In this document: one piece after another, positions 19,292-27,494 of the stretch | Position numbering within the stretch: position 1 is the first letter of the stretch | Layout of the letters: every line of letters starts with the position of its first letter | Assembly: GCA_018266955.1 (NCBI GenBank) | Contig: JAFDZI010000024.1 | Span: forward strand, 1 to 53,913 | Origin: Bacteroidota bacterium | GTDB lineage: Bacteria > Bacteroidota > Bacteroidia > Flavobacteriales > Weeksellaceae | Direction of reading: 5' to 3' | Length of the DNA stretch: 53,913 nt | Program-made: the position numbers and the translations under genes | Notes under the pieces: model-generated | Databases searched by the model: none | What the model was told of the DNA's origin: nothing | The model's input: the letters and a program-made list of their open reading frames with translations, nothing else

Positions 19292-20893
19292 ATGAAAAAT
19301 GACAAAATTGTTGATGCATTGCATCAAATGGGAATCAAAGGATTTCAAGAAGTAGTTTATAATCCTTCTTATGAGGAGCTTTATCAGGACGAAGTTTCTT
19401 CCGAAAATAATGGCTATGAAGTTGGAGAATTAACAGAGTCTGGTGCTATTTCGGTTAAAACTGGTGTTTTTACAGGTAGATCTCCTAAAGATAGATTTAT
19501 TGTTTTGGATGATGAAACGAAAAATACAATCAATTGGGATGGAAAAGTAAATTTACCTACTACAGCAGAGGTATTCTCTTCTTGTAAAGAATTGGTAGTA
19601 GCACAATTATCTACTGCGAAAAAATTATATGTTGTTGATACTTTTTGTGGTACCAACCCAGATACTCGATTGAAGGTAAGATTTATTATGGAGGTTGCTT
19701 GGCAAGCACACTTTGTGACCAATATGTTCATCAGACCTTCCAATTATGAATTAGAAAATTACGGAGAGCCAGATTTCGTTGTGATGAATGGTTCCAAAAC
19801 AACCAACCCTAGTTGGAAAGAACAAGGTTTGAATTCAGAAAATTTTGTGATGTTCAACCTTACTGAAAAAGTACAAATTATCGGTGGTACTTGGTATGGT
19901 GGAGAAATGAAAAAAGGGATGTTTGCCATCATGAATTACTATCTTCCTTTAAAAGGAATGGCTTCTATGCATTGTTCAGCTAATGTAGGCGAAGAAGGTG
20001 ATGTAGCGTTATTCTTTGGCCTTTCAGGAACGGGAAAAACAACACTTTCTGCGGATCCTAAACGATATTTAATTGGAGATGATGAGCATGGATGGGATAA
20101 TAATGGTGTTTTCAACTACGAAGGAGGATGCTATGCGAAGGTAATTGATTTGTCTGAAAAAAAAGAACCGGATATCTTCCGAGCAATTAAAAGAGATGCA
20201 CTTTTAGAAAATGTTGTTGTTAACAATGGTGTAGCCGATTATAAAGACGGATCCATTACAGAAAATACAAGAGTATCTTACCCTATTTACCACATCAATA
20301 AAATCGTATTGCCATCTAAGGCAGGTCATGCTAAAAAGATTGTGTACCTATCTGCTGACGCTTTTGGGGTATTGCCTCCAGTTTCTATTTTAAATGAAGA
20401 TCAAGCTCAGTATCATTTCTTATGTGGTTATACTTCTAAATTAGCGGGTACTGAAAGAGGAATTACAGAGCCACAACCTTCTTTCTCCCCTGCATTTGGT
20501 GAAGCTTTCTTAACATTACACCCAACCATGTATTCTAAAACTTTGATTGGAAAAATGAAAGAACATGGAGCAAAAGCTTATTTGGTAAATACAGGATGGA
20601 ACGGTACAGGGAAAAGAATTTCTCTAAAGGATACCCGTGCTATTATCGATGCTATTATCGATGGATCCATAGAGAAAGCTGAGAAAACAGTTATTCCAGT
20701 GATGAATTTAGAAATACCAAAACAATTACCAAATGTTTCTGAAGGAATCTTAGATCCTAGAGATACTTACACGGATGCTGCTGCTTGGGAAGTAAAAGCA
20801 AAAGATTTAGCTGCTCGTTATATTAAAAACTTTGAACAATATTGTGATAATGACGAAGCTAAAAAATTAGTAGCCGCTGGTCCTCAATTGTAA
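19292..20893 (+). CDS. pckA: Phosphoenolpyruvate carboxykinase (ATP)
   Basis: This enzyme converts oxaloacetate and ATP to phosphoenolpyruvate, CO2 and ADP, the entry step of gluconeogenesis, in the cytoplasm. The protein has 533 residues, close to the 540 of E. coli PckA. It contains [10 protein letters not shown] near the N-terminus, the P-loop GLSGTGKT (residues 243-250), the GDDEHGW motif just after it, and [13 protein letters not shown] dependence is inferred from the P-loop type. The ATG at 19292 is preferred; an in-frame GTG at 19271 would add seven residues. Confidence 0.97.
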   Translation: MKNDKIVDALHQMGIKGFQEVVYNPSYEELYQDEVSSENNGYEVGELTESGAISVKTGVFTGRSPKDRFIVLDDETKNTINWDGKVNLPTTAEVFSSCKELVVAQLSTAKKLYVVDTFCGTNPDTRLKVRFIMEVAWQAHFVTNMFIRPSNYELENYGEPDFVVMNGSKTTNPSWKEQGLNSENFVMFNLTEKVQIIGGTWYGGEMKKGMFAIMNYYLPLKGMASMHCSANVGEEGDVALFFGLSGTGKTTLSADPKRYLIGDDEHGWDNNGVFNYEGGCYAKVIDLSEKKEPDIFRAIKRDALLENVVVNNGVADYKDGSITENTRVSYPIYHINKIVLPSKAGHAKKIVYLSADAFGVLPPVSILNEDQAQYHFLCGYTSKLAGTERGITEPQPSFSPAFGEAFLTLHPTMYSKTLIGKMKEHGAKAYLVNTGWNGTGKRISLKDTRAIIDAIIDGSIEKAEKTVIPVMNLEIPKQLPNVSEGILDPRDTYTDAAAWEVKAKDLAARYIKNFEQYCDNDEAKKLVAAGPQL

Positions 20894-20916
20894 GAGTTGA
20901 ATTACTAAATATAAAG

Positions 20917-20948
20917 AAGCCGTTTCTCTATGAGGAGCGGTTTTTTTT
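20917..20948 (+). terminator. Intrinsic terminator after pckA
   Basis: AGCCGTTTCTC pairs with GAGGAGCGGTT (three G-T pairs) around a TAT loop, followed by eight T. Confidence 0.85.
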
Positions 20949-21232
20949 ATTCATAACCTTTGATTCAAAGATTGTCTTAGTTGGGTCTTTCAGGATTTTG
21001 AGCATTAATTTTGTCCATTAAGCCTAGTAAGATTATAGAAAGAAAGAAGCTATAAGATGAAATCTACTTGAGGTTATTATTAATCAATGTTTGTGTGTAG
21101 CAAGTCGAATGATTAGAGCACTGAGTTTAGAATGTTATTTTGAAGAAATAGGTAAAAGTTATTAATCTACACTTGAATAAATCCATTTTTGTGAGGATTG
21201 TTTTATCAAATGATTTAATTTTGCAATTTGCG
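20949..21232. other. Intergenic stretch without recognisable features
   Basis: No open reading frame of useful length, repeat or strong hairpin was seen. A box TAATTTTG near 21215 has no -33 partner at acceptable spacing. Confidence 0.5.
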
Positions 21233-21264
21233 CAAAAAAAAACCGTCTCGGTAGTCGAGACGGT
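21233..21264 (-). terminator. Intrinsic terminator of the Ala-rich lipoprotein gene
   Basis: On the minus strand ACCGTCTCG and CGAGACGGT form a perfect nine-pair stem around five bases, followed by nine T. Its inner stem sequence is shared with the terminator of the paralogous gene at 34962-34992. Confidence 0.92.
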
Positions 21265-21286
21265 AAGTTTAATTGCGTAGCGCTAA

Positions 21287-21538
21287 TTATTTTTTAGCTT
21301 CTTCTTTTGCAGGAGCAGCAGCTTCAGTAGTTGCAGGAGCAGCAGCGTCAGCAGCAGGAGCAGCAGCAGAATCAGTAGCAGGAGCAGCAGCAGAATCAGT
21401 AGCTGGAGCAGCAGTTGAATCAGCAGCAGGAGCTACAGCAGTTGAATCAGTAGTAGCTTCAGTAGTTTCAGCTTCAGTTTTTTTACAAGCTACCAAAGAG
21501 ATTGCAGCGATAGCAGCTACGAACAATGACTTTTTCAT
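21287..21538 (-). CDS. Small Ala/Pro/Thr-rich lipoprotein, paralogue of the gene at 34586
   Basis: The 83-residue protein has a lipoprotein signal peptide with lipobox LVAC (Cys18) followed by KKTEAE. The rest is a low-complexity chain of octad-like repeats such as DSTAAPAT and DSAAAPAT, ending AKEEAKK. It is probably lipid-anchored and largely disordered in the periplasm or at the cell surface. The first 24 residues differ from those of the 34586 paralogue at one position (Ile10 against Val10). The function is unknown. The antisense frame at 21273-21548 is a by-product of the GC-rich repeat. Confidence 0.85.
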   Translation of the reverse strand: MKKSLFVAAIAAISLVACKKTEAETTEATTDSTAVAPAADSTAAPATDSAAAPATDSAAAPAADAAAPATTEAAAPAKEEAKK

Positions 21539-21606
21539 AATAAATTAAATTTAATTTTGTTTGTTAAAATTGTTTTCTTGTTTTGTGTTCCTTAATTTGA
21601 ACGAGA

Positions 21607-21614
21607 CAAATGTA
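21607..21614 (-). promoter_or_regulatory. -7 box of the Ala-rich lipoprotein gene
   Basis: The minus strand reads TACATTTG, and the sequence just downstream (TCTCGTTCAAATT) closely matches the same position at the 34586 paralogue (TCTTGTTCAAATT). A canonical TTG is not present at the expected distance. Confidence 0.6.
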
Positions 21615-21717
21615 TGACGATAAAAAAAGTTTGCACAGAAAATTAATTGTAATATCTTTGTAAAATGATTTACAATTATGTACTATTGATAATCAGTATT
21701 TTAAATAAAAATAGAAA

Positions 21718-22845
21718 TTGAACCCACTGGATATTTTACATTTTGAACAGCTCAAAAATGAAGTTCAAACACAATATTTAAAAAATCATACCCCTTCTCA
21801 TGATGATATTTCAAAATGGAAAGGGATAGATATCATCTATTTTCAGGAGGATTTGCGAAAAATTGCAAAAGCTAATATTTCTGAAAAGTCTTTTTATACT
21901 TATTTTAAATCTAAAGATCTTACCAAGCTACCAAGGATAGATATGCTTAATTTACTCTGTATTTATGCAGGTTATGCTTCTTGGTACGAGTTTAAAAAAT
22001 CGCATTTATTTGCCAATGAAGTTTTAGAAACCCAAGAAATTGAAGAAGAAAAGCATCAAAGAATTAATAGGAATGAAGAATCGAATGTCAATAAGCCATT
22101 GGTAACTGAAAATAAACCGGATTTGAATAGTGAATTGATTGATTTACAAATTAAGTCTATTGATAATCAGCTTAATGAAGAAAAAATAAAAGAATTTGAA
22201 ACTCCTGTGATTTCCAAAAAATACAAAAGAGTAAAAGAGAATGTCTGGGTAATCATTTCTGTTTTTTCTTTGCTTTTGGTTGCTTTTTTTGCATTTAAGG
22301 ATAAAATATTCATGAAGGAATATACCTATAAGTTTATTGATGCAGATAGAAATACCAATATAAATGCGGATTTGGATGTGAAGATTCTCAATAAAAATGA
22401 ATCTCCAATATTGATTAAAGTGCTCCCCAATCAGCCTTTTGTTTATAAAAGCCGAAATAAAGAGTTAACCATGGTAGTATCTTCTCCATATTATAAATCG
22501 GATACCATACAAAGAAATCTAGAAAATGCACCAGAAACGGAAAGTATAGAATTGAAACCTAATGACTATGCCATTATGTTGTATTATTATTCCAAATCCA
22601 TTCAAAATTTAAAGAAAAAAAGAGAAAATTTAAATAAACTAATCAACAATGATGCAATCATCTATCAGGTTTTTGATAATGAAAAGTATGGGGTAGAAAC
22701 AATGGATAAACAAAGATACATCAGCTTGGTTACCTTGCCTACAACTTCTTTAGAAAATCTAGAGGTAATTGATATAGTTGGAGATAAAAATGGTAAAATA
22801 AATATGATTAAATTTAAAATAGACAGCAATGAAAAGAAAAATTAA
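21718..22845 (+). CDS. Unrecognised single-pass membrane protein with N-terminal helical domain
   Basis: The product was not recognised. It has 375 residues and appears to start at TTG 21718, since the in-frame codon at 21712 is a stop and no ATG occurs early. Residues 1-105 form a helical region (DISKWKGIDIIYFQEDLRKI, SFYTYFK, LLCIYAGYASWYEFKK) that looks like a DNA-binding-type or signalling domain. A charged linker follows, then one transmembrane segment at about 176-194 (WVIISVFSLLLVAFFAF). The outer part (about 200-375) begins with a PEGA-like beta domain. It overlaps the next lipoprotein gene by 17 bases, so the two probably act together. Confidence 0.7.
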   Translation: MNPLDILHFEQLKNEVQTQYLKNHTPSHDDISKWKGIDIIYFQEDLRKIAKANISEKSFYTYFKSKDLTKLPRIDMLNLLCIYAGYASWYEFKKSHLFANEVLETQEIEEEKHQRINRNEESNVNKPLVTENKPDLNSELIDLQIKSIDNQLNEEKIKEFETPVISKKYKRVKENVWVIISVFSLLLVAFFAFKDKIFMKEYTYKFIDADRNTNINADLDVKILNKNESPILIKVLPNQPFVYKSRNKELTMVVSSPYYKSDTIQRNLENAPETESIELKPNDYAIMLYYYSKSIQNLKKKRENLNKLINNDAIIYQVFDNEKYGVETMDKQRYISLVTLPTTSLENLEVIDIVGDKNGKINMIKFKIDSNEKKN

Positions 22846-23413
22846 TTTGTATGTCCTTTTATGTTCTGTATTTTTTGCACTTTTCGCTTGTAATAAAAAA
22901 GTAGAAGAAAGAAGCGATCTAGATAAACTACGAAATAGCAATAACAAAAAATCTTATCCAGTAACTAAAATGGACAGTGTGCAGGCAATACAATTCATTA
23001 CAAGACAAAAAATTCAGGATTTGTTTGACCTTTCCACCTTATATACTTCTGGAAATCGCGATACAGAAATAGACTCCGTTATCTACCAACAAATGATGGG
23101 GTATTTTGAAGTTCCAGATTCATTAAAGCTAAGTTCCACATTAAAACAAATGGACAGCTTAAAAGTGAAAGAAGCCAAAGTGGGTGAAATAAAGGTGAGT
23201 AAGCAGATTTTGGGTAAGGATACGCTGGATTTAGCCCAGTTTAAGGTTGAGTATTTGGATGGGAATAAACGAAGTTTAGGCAGTTTTGATAAAACGGTAC
23301 AATATACTTTGAAAACAACTCCTGTTCAATTCAAAAAAGAATTCAAGTTTTATTTTTTAAATTTTGATTTAAAGTTACCAAAAGATAGTACCGCATTAGG
23401 TAAAACTAAATAA
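22829..23413 (+). CDS. Unrecognised lipoprotein encoded with the preceding membrane protein
   Basis: The 194-residue protein has a signal peptide with lipobox LFAC (Cys21) followed by NKKVEERSD. The mature part is mainly charged helices and short strands. It starts inside the end of the preceding gene, which suggests translational coupling and a shared role, perhaps a membrane sensor with its periplasmic lipoprotein. No family was recognised. Its last 64 bases overlap the 3' end of the convergent 5-formyltetrahydrofolate cyclo-ligase gene. Confidence 0.7.
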   Translation: MKRKINLYVLLCSVFFALFACNKKVEERSDLDKLRNSNNKKSYPVTKMDSVQAIQFITRQKIQDLFDLSTLYTSGNRDTEIDSVIYQQMMGYFEVPDSLKLSSTLKQMDSLKVKEAKVGEIKVSKQILGKDTLDLAQFKVEYLDGNKRSLGSFDKTVQYTLKTTPVQFKKEFKFYFLNFDLKLPKDSTALGKTK

Positions 23414-23937
23414 TGCAATGGCATGTCCAAAGGACTAGGATTGCTAATTGTTTCTTTTGGTTCAAAATAATTAAGACCAATTCTAGGGATATTGGGATTT
23501 ACTTCTGAGAATAATTGATCGTAATAACCTTTTCCATAACCAATTCTATTGCCATGCTCATCAGCATATAATAAAGGGGTAATGATAAGGTCGAAATCCT
23601 TTTTAGAATAAGGAATGCTCTCTATGGGTTCTGGAATGCCCCAATCATTTTTTTGCAAAACAGTATTGGGAAAAATCTCAATATTGTCCATTTTTTTTCC
23701 GTTTATTTTGGGAACAAACACCCGAATTTTGTGTTTGAAAAAATAATCTAAAAATAAATCAGTTTCTATTTCTTTCAATCGTTTTATTTCTAAAAACAAG
23801 TGAACTTTGTCACCTGGATTTATACTGAAATGAGCGATAAACGAAGAAAAAATCTGCTCAGAGCGTTGGTGAATTTCTTCTGTACTCAGCGCTTTACGCT
23901 TTTTTTTGTACATTTCTCTAAGAGCAGATTTTTCCAT
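23350..23937 (-). CDS. 5-formyltetrahydrofolate cyclo-ligase
   Basis: The enzyme converts 5-formyltetrahydrofolate to 5,10-methenyltetrahydrofolate using ATP. The 195-residue protein shows the basic N-terminus (REMYKKKRKAL), the substrate region (FVPKINGKKM) and the diagnostic GNRIGYGKGYYDQ. The length is normal for the family. It is the third gene of a minus-strand run U32 protein, ferredoxin, cyclo-ligase, with 20 bases between ferredoxin and this gene. Its C-terminal 20 codons overlap the opposite-strand lipoprotein gene. Confidence 0.94.
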   Translation of the reverse strand: MEKSALREMYKKKRKALSTEEIHQRSEQIFSSFIAHFSINPGDKVHLFLEIKRLKEIETDLFLDYFFKHKIRVFVPKINGKKMDNIEIFPNTVLQKNDWGIPEPIESIPYSKKDFDLIITPLLYADEHGNRIGYGKGYYDQLFSEVNPNIPRIGLNYFEPKETISNPSPLDMPLHYLVLPNAVLSFGNFKSKFKK

Positions 23938-23957
23938 TTTTTTTTATTAATAAAAAA

Positions 23958-24188
23958 TTATACTTCTTTTACCGATATAATATTCACAGGACATGCTTTG
24001 GCTGCCTTCTCGCAGGGTTCAAATGCGCCTGGAAAAGGTGTTTTTAGTGTGAAAAATCCTTTTTTATCAGTCGATTTTAATAAGACAGATTTTCCGTCTT
24101 TTTTAGACATTCTGAAGTATTCCGGGGCAAACTCAGCGCAATAATTACAACCTATGCATTTGTCTCTTTGTAAGGTGATGATAACCAT
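23958..24188 (-). CDS. Small 4Fe-4S ferredoxin
   Basis: The 76-residue cytoplasmic protein has CIGCNYC (Cys11, Cys14, Cys17) near the start and Cys66 followed by Pro in KACPV, the four ligands of a single [4Fe-4S] cluster. An extra Cys59 lies seven residues before the last ligand. The layout resembles monocluster ferredoxins. The gene starts four bases after the stop of the U32-family gene, so they are almost certainly cotranscribed. It may donate electrons to that enzyme, but this is inference. Confidence 0.88.
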   Translation of the reverse strand: MVIITLQRDKCIGCNYCAEFAPEYFRMSKKDGKSVLLKSTDKKGFFTLKTPFPGAFEPCEKAAKACPVNIISVKEV

Positions 24189-24192
24189 TGTG

Positions 24193-25446
24193 CTATACCG
24201 TTTCTGGTTGTACTACTTTGTATAATTTGTCACTAGGTCTAACTCTGAAATCTGTTTTAAAAGTGACAACATCGGATTTTATTGCCTTTTTAGCATCCTC
24301 TTTTTGATCGACCATCATGTCTGCTACAACCATTTCTTGAGATCCTGTCGTAGGCCCTTGGATTAATATGGTGTCACCAACTTCTAAATCATAAGCCTCA
24401 ATTAAGAACTCGGCAATGTTGGATTTAGGATAAAAATGCCTTCCTTTTCCAATGTAAATTTTCTTTTGCGTCGCACTTGAGCCAGAATTAGGAGACCATT
24501 CGCCAAGTTTTTGACCTAAATAATAGCCGTCCCAGAAGCCTCTGTTATATACTTTTTCTAATTCTTTCATCCATTCGTTTACTTTTTCTTGGGTAAAAGT
24601 TCCGTCAGCAATGCTGTCTATAGCCTCACGATAAGCTTTGGTTACAGTGGCTACATATTCAGGAGCTCTGCCTCTGCCTTCAATTTTCAATACTTTTACT
24701 CCGGCATCTGCAATTTGATCGAGAAAACCAATGGTGCACAAATCTTTTGGAGACATCATGTATTCATTGTCCAATTCTATTTCAAAGCCAGATTCTTGGT
24801 CTATGACGGTATATTTTTTTCTGCAATTTTGTTTGCAAGCACCACGGTTTGCAGATGAATTATGAGAATGTAAGCTCAAGTAGCATTTTCCAGATACCGC
24901 CATACATAAAGCACCATGGCCGAAGATTTCTATTTCTACTAAATTTCCGGAAGGTCCTTTTACTTGATCTTTTTCAATTTGCTGACATATTTTTTTGATT
25001 TGTGTCACGCTTAATTCTCGTGACATAACCATAGTGTCTGCAAATAGAGCATAAAATTTTACCGTTTCTATATTGGTAATATTTATTTGGGTGGAAATAT
25101 GTACTTCCATGCCAATTTGTCTTGCATAGGCGATAACGGCTTGGTCCATTGCGATAACCGCAGTAAGGTCTGCCGCTTTTGCTTTGTCTAATAAAGTTTT
25201 GATGATGGATAAATCATGATCGTAGATGATCGTGTTAAGAGTAAGATAAGTTCTAACCTCTTTTTCTTTACATCTTCTGGAGATTTCTGGTAAATCATCG
25301 ATGGTGAAATTCATTGATGCTCTGGCTCTCATATTGAGTTGTTCTACCCCAAAATATACCGAATCGGCACCATTATCTATAGCTGCTTGTAGAGAAGTGA
25401 AATCTCCCGCTGGAGACATCAGTTCAATCCTTCCTGTTTTTGTCAT
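24193..25446 (-). CDS. Peptidase U32-family protein, TrhP/YegQ-like tRNA-modifying candidate
   Basis: The 417-residue protein starts RIELMSPAGDFTSLQAAIDNGADSVYFG, an almost perfect U32 N-terminal motif, and contains the signature EIFGHGALCMAVSGKCYLS followed by a cysteine cluster (GACKQNCRKKY). In E. coli, the closely related YegQ (TrhP) is needed to hydroxylate uridine 34 of certain tRNAs, and proteolysis is not thought to be the role. The assignment to TrhP rather than another U32 branch is by length and motif only. The gene leads the operon with ferredoxin and the folate enzyme. A box TATCTTTG lies at 25467-25474 upstream. Confidence 0.9.
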   Translation of the reverse strand: MTKTGRIELMSPAGDFTSLQAAIDNGADSVYFGVEQLNMRARASMNFTIDDLPEISRRCKEKEVRTYLTLNTIIYDHDLSIIKTLLDKAKAADLTAVIAMDQAVIAYARQIGMEVHISTQINITNIETVKFYALFADTMVMSRELSVTQIKKICQQIEKDQVKGPSGNLVEIEIFGHGALCMAVSGKCYLSLHSHNSSANRGACKQNCRKKYTVIDQESGFEIELDNEYMMSPKDLCTIGFLDQIADAGVKVLKIEGRGRAPEYVATVTKAYREAIDSIADGTFTQEKVNEWMKELEKVYNRGFWDGYYLGQKLGEWSPNSGSSATQKKIYIGKGRHFYPKSNIAEFLIEAYDLEVGDTILIQGPTTGSQEMVVADMMVDQKEDAKKAIKSDVVTFKTDFRVRPSDKLYKVVQPETV

Positions 25447-25466
25447 TTTGTTGAAAAAAATTTTTG

Positions 25467-25474
25467 CAAAGATA
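25467..25474 (-). promoter_or_regulatory. -7 box of the U32-ferredoxin-cyclo-ligase operon
   Basis: The minus strand reads TATCTTTG about 20 bases upstream of the U32 start codon. A TTG occurs 12 bases farther upstream, too close for a standard -33 element. Confidence 0.45.
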
Positions 25475-25667
25475 AGTTTTTCATCTCAATTGCTTGTATG
25501 GTACTCTTTGTGCTTTATTTATTCAATGGTGAGATAATATAATGAAAACAAAAATTGAATCTCAAAAATTTTAAAAAAAACTTAAATTCACTTTATAGAA
25601 TTAAGATATGTTCAGTAATAACTTAATAATTTGTTAAATTTTAGTTAAAACTTGGGGAAGTCCCCCG

Positions 25668-25696
25668 TTGTGAACAACATTTTTGCATTATATTTG
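25668..25696 (+). promoter_or_regulatory. Candidate promoter of the Deg-type protease gene
   Basis: TTG at 25668-25670 and TATATTTG at 25689-25696 are 18 bases apart. An inverted repeat GGGG-AAGT-CCCC at 25654-25665 ends two bases before the TTG and could be a binding site for a regulator. Confidence 0.7.
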
Positions 25697-25738
25697 ATAC
25701 ATCCAAATCAAGTTAATTATTAAAAAAATAGAATTATT

Positions 25739-27265
25739 ATGAATCATACTGTTAAAAAGTTTTTCCCATTTGTTTTGGTTGGGGTAATTTCTGGAGCTAC
25801 TACTTTTGGAGCAATTCATTACACACAATCTCAAAAAGAAAATGCAGATTTTAATTATTTTCAACCTAAAAATCAATCAAGTCATTTTGCTGGAATTAAT
25901 ACTACTGCTGTAGGAAATGATTTTGTAAAAGCGGCTAAAATTGCCGTGCCTGCCGTGGTTACCATTAAGCGTTATTCAGATGCTACACCAAGGCAGAGAA
26001 TGCAGGATCAAGATATTTTCGATTGGTTTTTTAACGATAGGATGAGAGGGAATAACCCGAATATGCAAATGCAAAAACCGAAGAATGCTCCAGACGGAAT
26101 GGGCTCTGGTGTCATTGTTTCCCCAGATGGTTATATAATTACCAATAACCATGTCATCCAAGGGGCTACAAAACTAGAAGTGGTTCTGTCCAATAAAAAA
26201 GTATATATTGCTAAAAAAATAGGAACAGACCCCAATACGGATGTTGCCTTGTTAAAGATTGAAGAAAAAGGATTGCCATATCTGAATTTCGGAAATTCGG
26301 ATAATGTAGAAATCGGACAATGGGCCATTGCTGTAGGAAATCCAATGGGATTGAATTCTACCGTTACTGCGGGTATTATTTCTGCCAAAGCCAGAAATAT
26401 TAATCTCTTGGGACAAAATGCGGCAGCTAAAAATCCAGTGGAATCTTTTATACAAACCGATGCGGCCATTAATCCTGGAAACTCTGGAGGTGCTTTGGTG
26501 GATACTGAAGGTAATTTAATTGGTATAAATGCAGCTATTTCTTCTAATACAGGTTACTACGAAGGCTATGGTTTTGCCATTCCTTCAAATTTGGCTAGGA
26601 AAATTGTAGAGGACATCAAGAAGTATGGAATAGTGCAAAGAGGATACTTGGGAATTAGCTTGGTCGATTTGTCGCAAGAAGAACAAGTGGATAAATATAA
26701 TCAAGAGTTTAAAACCCAATACAAAAGCGGTAAAGGTATTTTAATTTCCAGTATTGCGGATAATAGTGGTGCGAAAGATGCAGGCTTGAAGGTGGGCGAT
26801 ATTATTACGAAAGTAGATGATACACCAATAAACAACCAAGCGGTACTCATGGGAGTGATAGGGGAGAAAAGACAAGGAGATAAAGTACTTATTACCTATA
26901 TAAGAAAAGGAGTGACAGAAACCACAATGGTTACATTGAAAGATCAAAATGGAAGTACTTCTTTCCGAAGTAAAGCCGATTTAACAATGGGTGAAAAATT
27001 GGGTGCAGACTTTTCAGCGATTGATCAAAAGGTGAAAGTTTATTATGGTATTGAAAATGGTGTAATTGCCAAAAATGTTACTGCGGATGGTCTTTTGGCA
27101 AGTATAAATGTATCAGAGAATAATATTATTTTTGAAATAAATAATAAACCTGTAAATTCTGAAGCGGATATTGAGAAAATCCTGAAAGGGTATAAAGGAA
27201 CCGTGTCTGTAAAATATTTGGATGATAACGGTAGGATTACTAGTAGAGGATTTACCATGCCGTAA
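25739..27265 (+). CDS. Do/Deg-family periplasmic serine endoprotease with PDZ domains
   Basis: This is an envelope quality-control protease and chaperone of the HtrA type. The 508-residue protein has an N-terminal membrane or signal segment (FFPFVLVGVISGATTFGAI). The trypsin-like domain has the triad His138 (ITNNHV), Asp168 (TDVALL) and Ser249 (PGNSGG). Two PDZ-like regions follow, at about 300-395 (GYLGISLVDL, GLKVGDIITKVDD) and 415-505. The choice between DegP, DegQ and DegS is not possible from sequence alone. It has its own promoter and a terminator at 27284-27315. Confidence 0.95.
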   Translation: MNHTVKKFFPFVLVGVISGATTFGAIHYTQSQKENADFNYFQPKNQSSHFAGINTTAVGNDFVKAAKIAVPAVVTIKRYSDATPRQRMQDQDIFDWFFNDRMRGNNPNMQMQKPKNAPDGMGSGVIVSPDGYIITNNHVIQGATKLEVVLSNKKVYIAKKIGTDPNTDVALLKIEEKGLPYLNFGNSDNVEIGQWAIAVGNPMGLNSTVTAGIISAKARNINLLGQNAAAKNPVESFIQTDAAINPGNSGGALVDTEGNLIGINAAISSNTGYYEGYGFAIPSNLARKIVEDIKKYGIVQRGYLGISLVDLSQEEQVDKYNQEFKTQYKSGKGILISSIADNSGAKDAGLKVGDIITKVDDTPINNQAVLMGVIGEKRQGDKVLITYIRKGVTETTMVTLKDQNGSTSFRSKADLTMGEKLGADFSAIDQKVKVYYGIENGVIAKNVTADGLLASINVSENNIIFEINNKPVNSEADIEKILKGYKGTVSVKYLDDNGRITSRGFTMP

Positions 27266-27283
27266 AAAATAGTAGTAACAAAT

Positions 27284-27315
27284 AATCCGATGCTTGATAA
27301 AGTGTCGGATTTTTT
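27284..27315 (+). terminator. Intrinsic terminator after the Deg-type protease gene
   Basis: AATCCGA pairs with TCGGATT, with a possible inner CTT-AAG helix, followed by a T-run. Confidence 0.82.
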
Positions 27316-27355
27316 GTGCCCTTTATGTGGGATGCTATGAGGTGTGGCAAGTCCT

Positions 27356-27463
27356 GGAGTTATAGTCCTGATTGTAGTGGAAATCCCACAGCGAGGGACG
27401 AGCGAGGAATTGCAACGGAAAGCAGGTGGGGTAAGGTTGCGTGGCTCTGCTTGGGGTAACTCC
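27356..27463 (+). ncRNA. Flavo-1-like structured repeat, copy 1
   Basis: GGAGTTA at 27356-27362 pairs perfectly with TAACTCC at 27457-27463, and CCTG (27367-27370) pairs with CAGG (27423-27426). TTGTA (27372-27376) can pair with TGCAA (27411-27415). A 68-base core matches copy 2 at 39618 with three transitions. It resembles the Flavo-1 RNA motif of Flavobacteriia as I remember it; a covariance-model search is needed. It lies between the convergent protease and small-membrane-protein genes, between their two terminators. Confidence 0.6.
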
Positions 27464-27464
27464 T

Positions 27465-27494
27465 AAAAAAAAACGCACCTTATGAGGGTGCGTT
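27465..27494 (-). terminator. Intrinsic terminator of the RidA/membrane-protein operon
   Basis: On the minus strand AACGCACC and GGTGCGTT form a perfect eight-pair stem, followed by a run of T. The stem starts inside the 3' end of the membrane-protein gene. Confidence 0.85.

Noticed and set aside
21273..21548. 91-codon Ala-rich frame opposite the lipoprotein gene
   Set aside because: It is the antisense of a GC-rich repeat; the minus-strand frame has a lipobox, -7 box and terminator.
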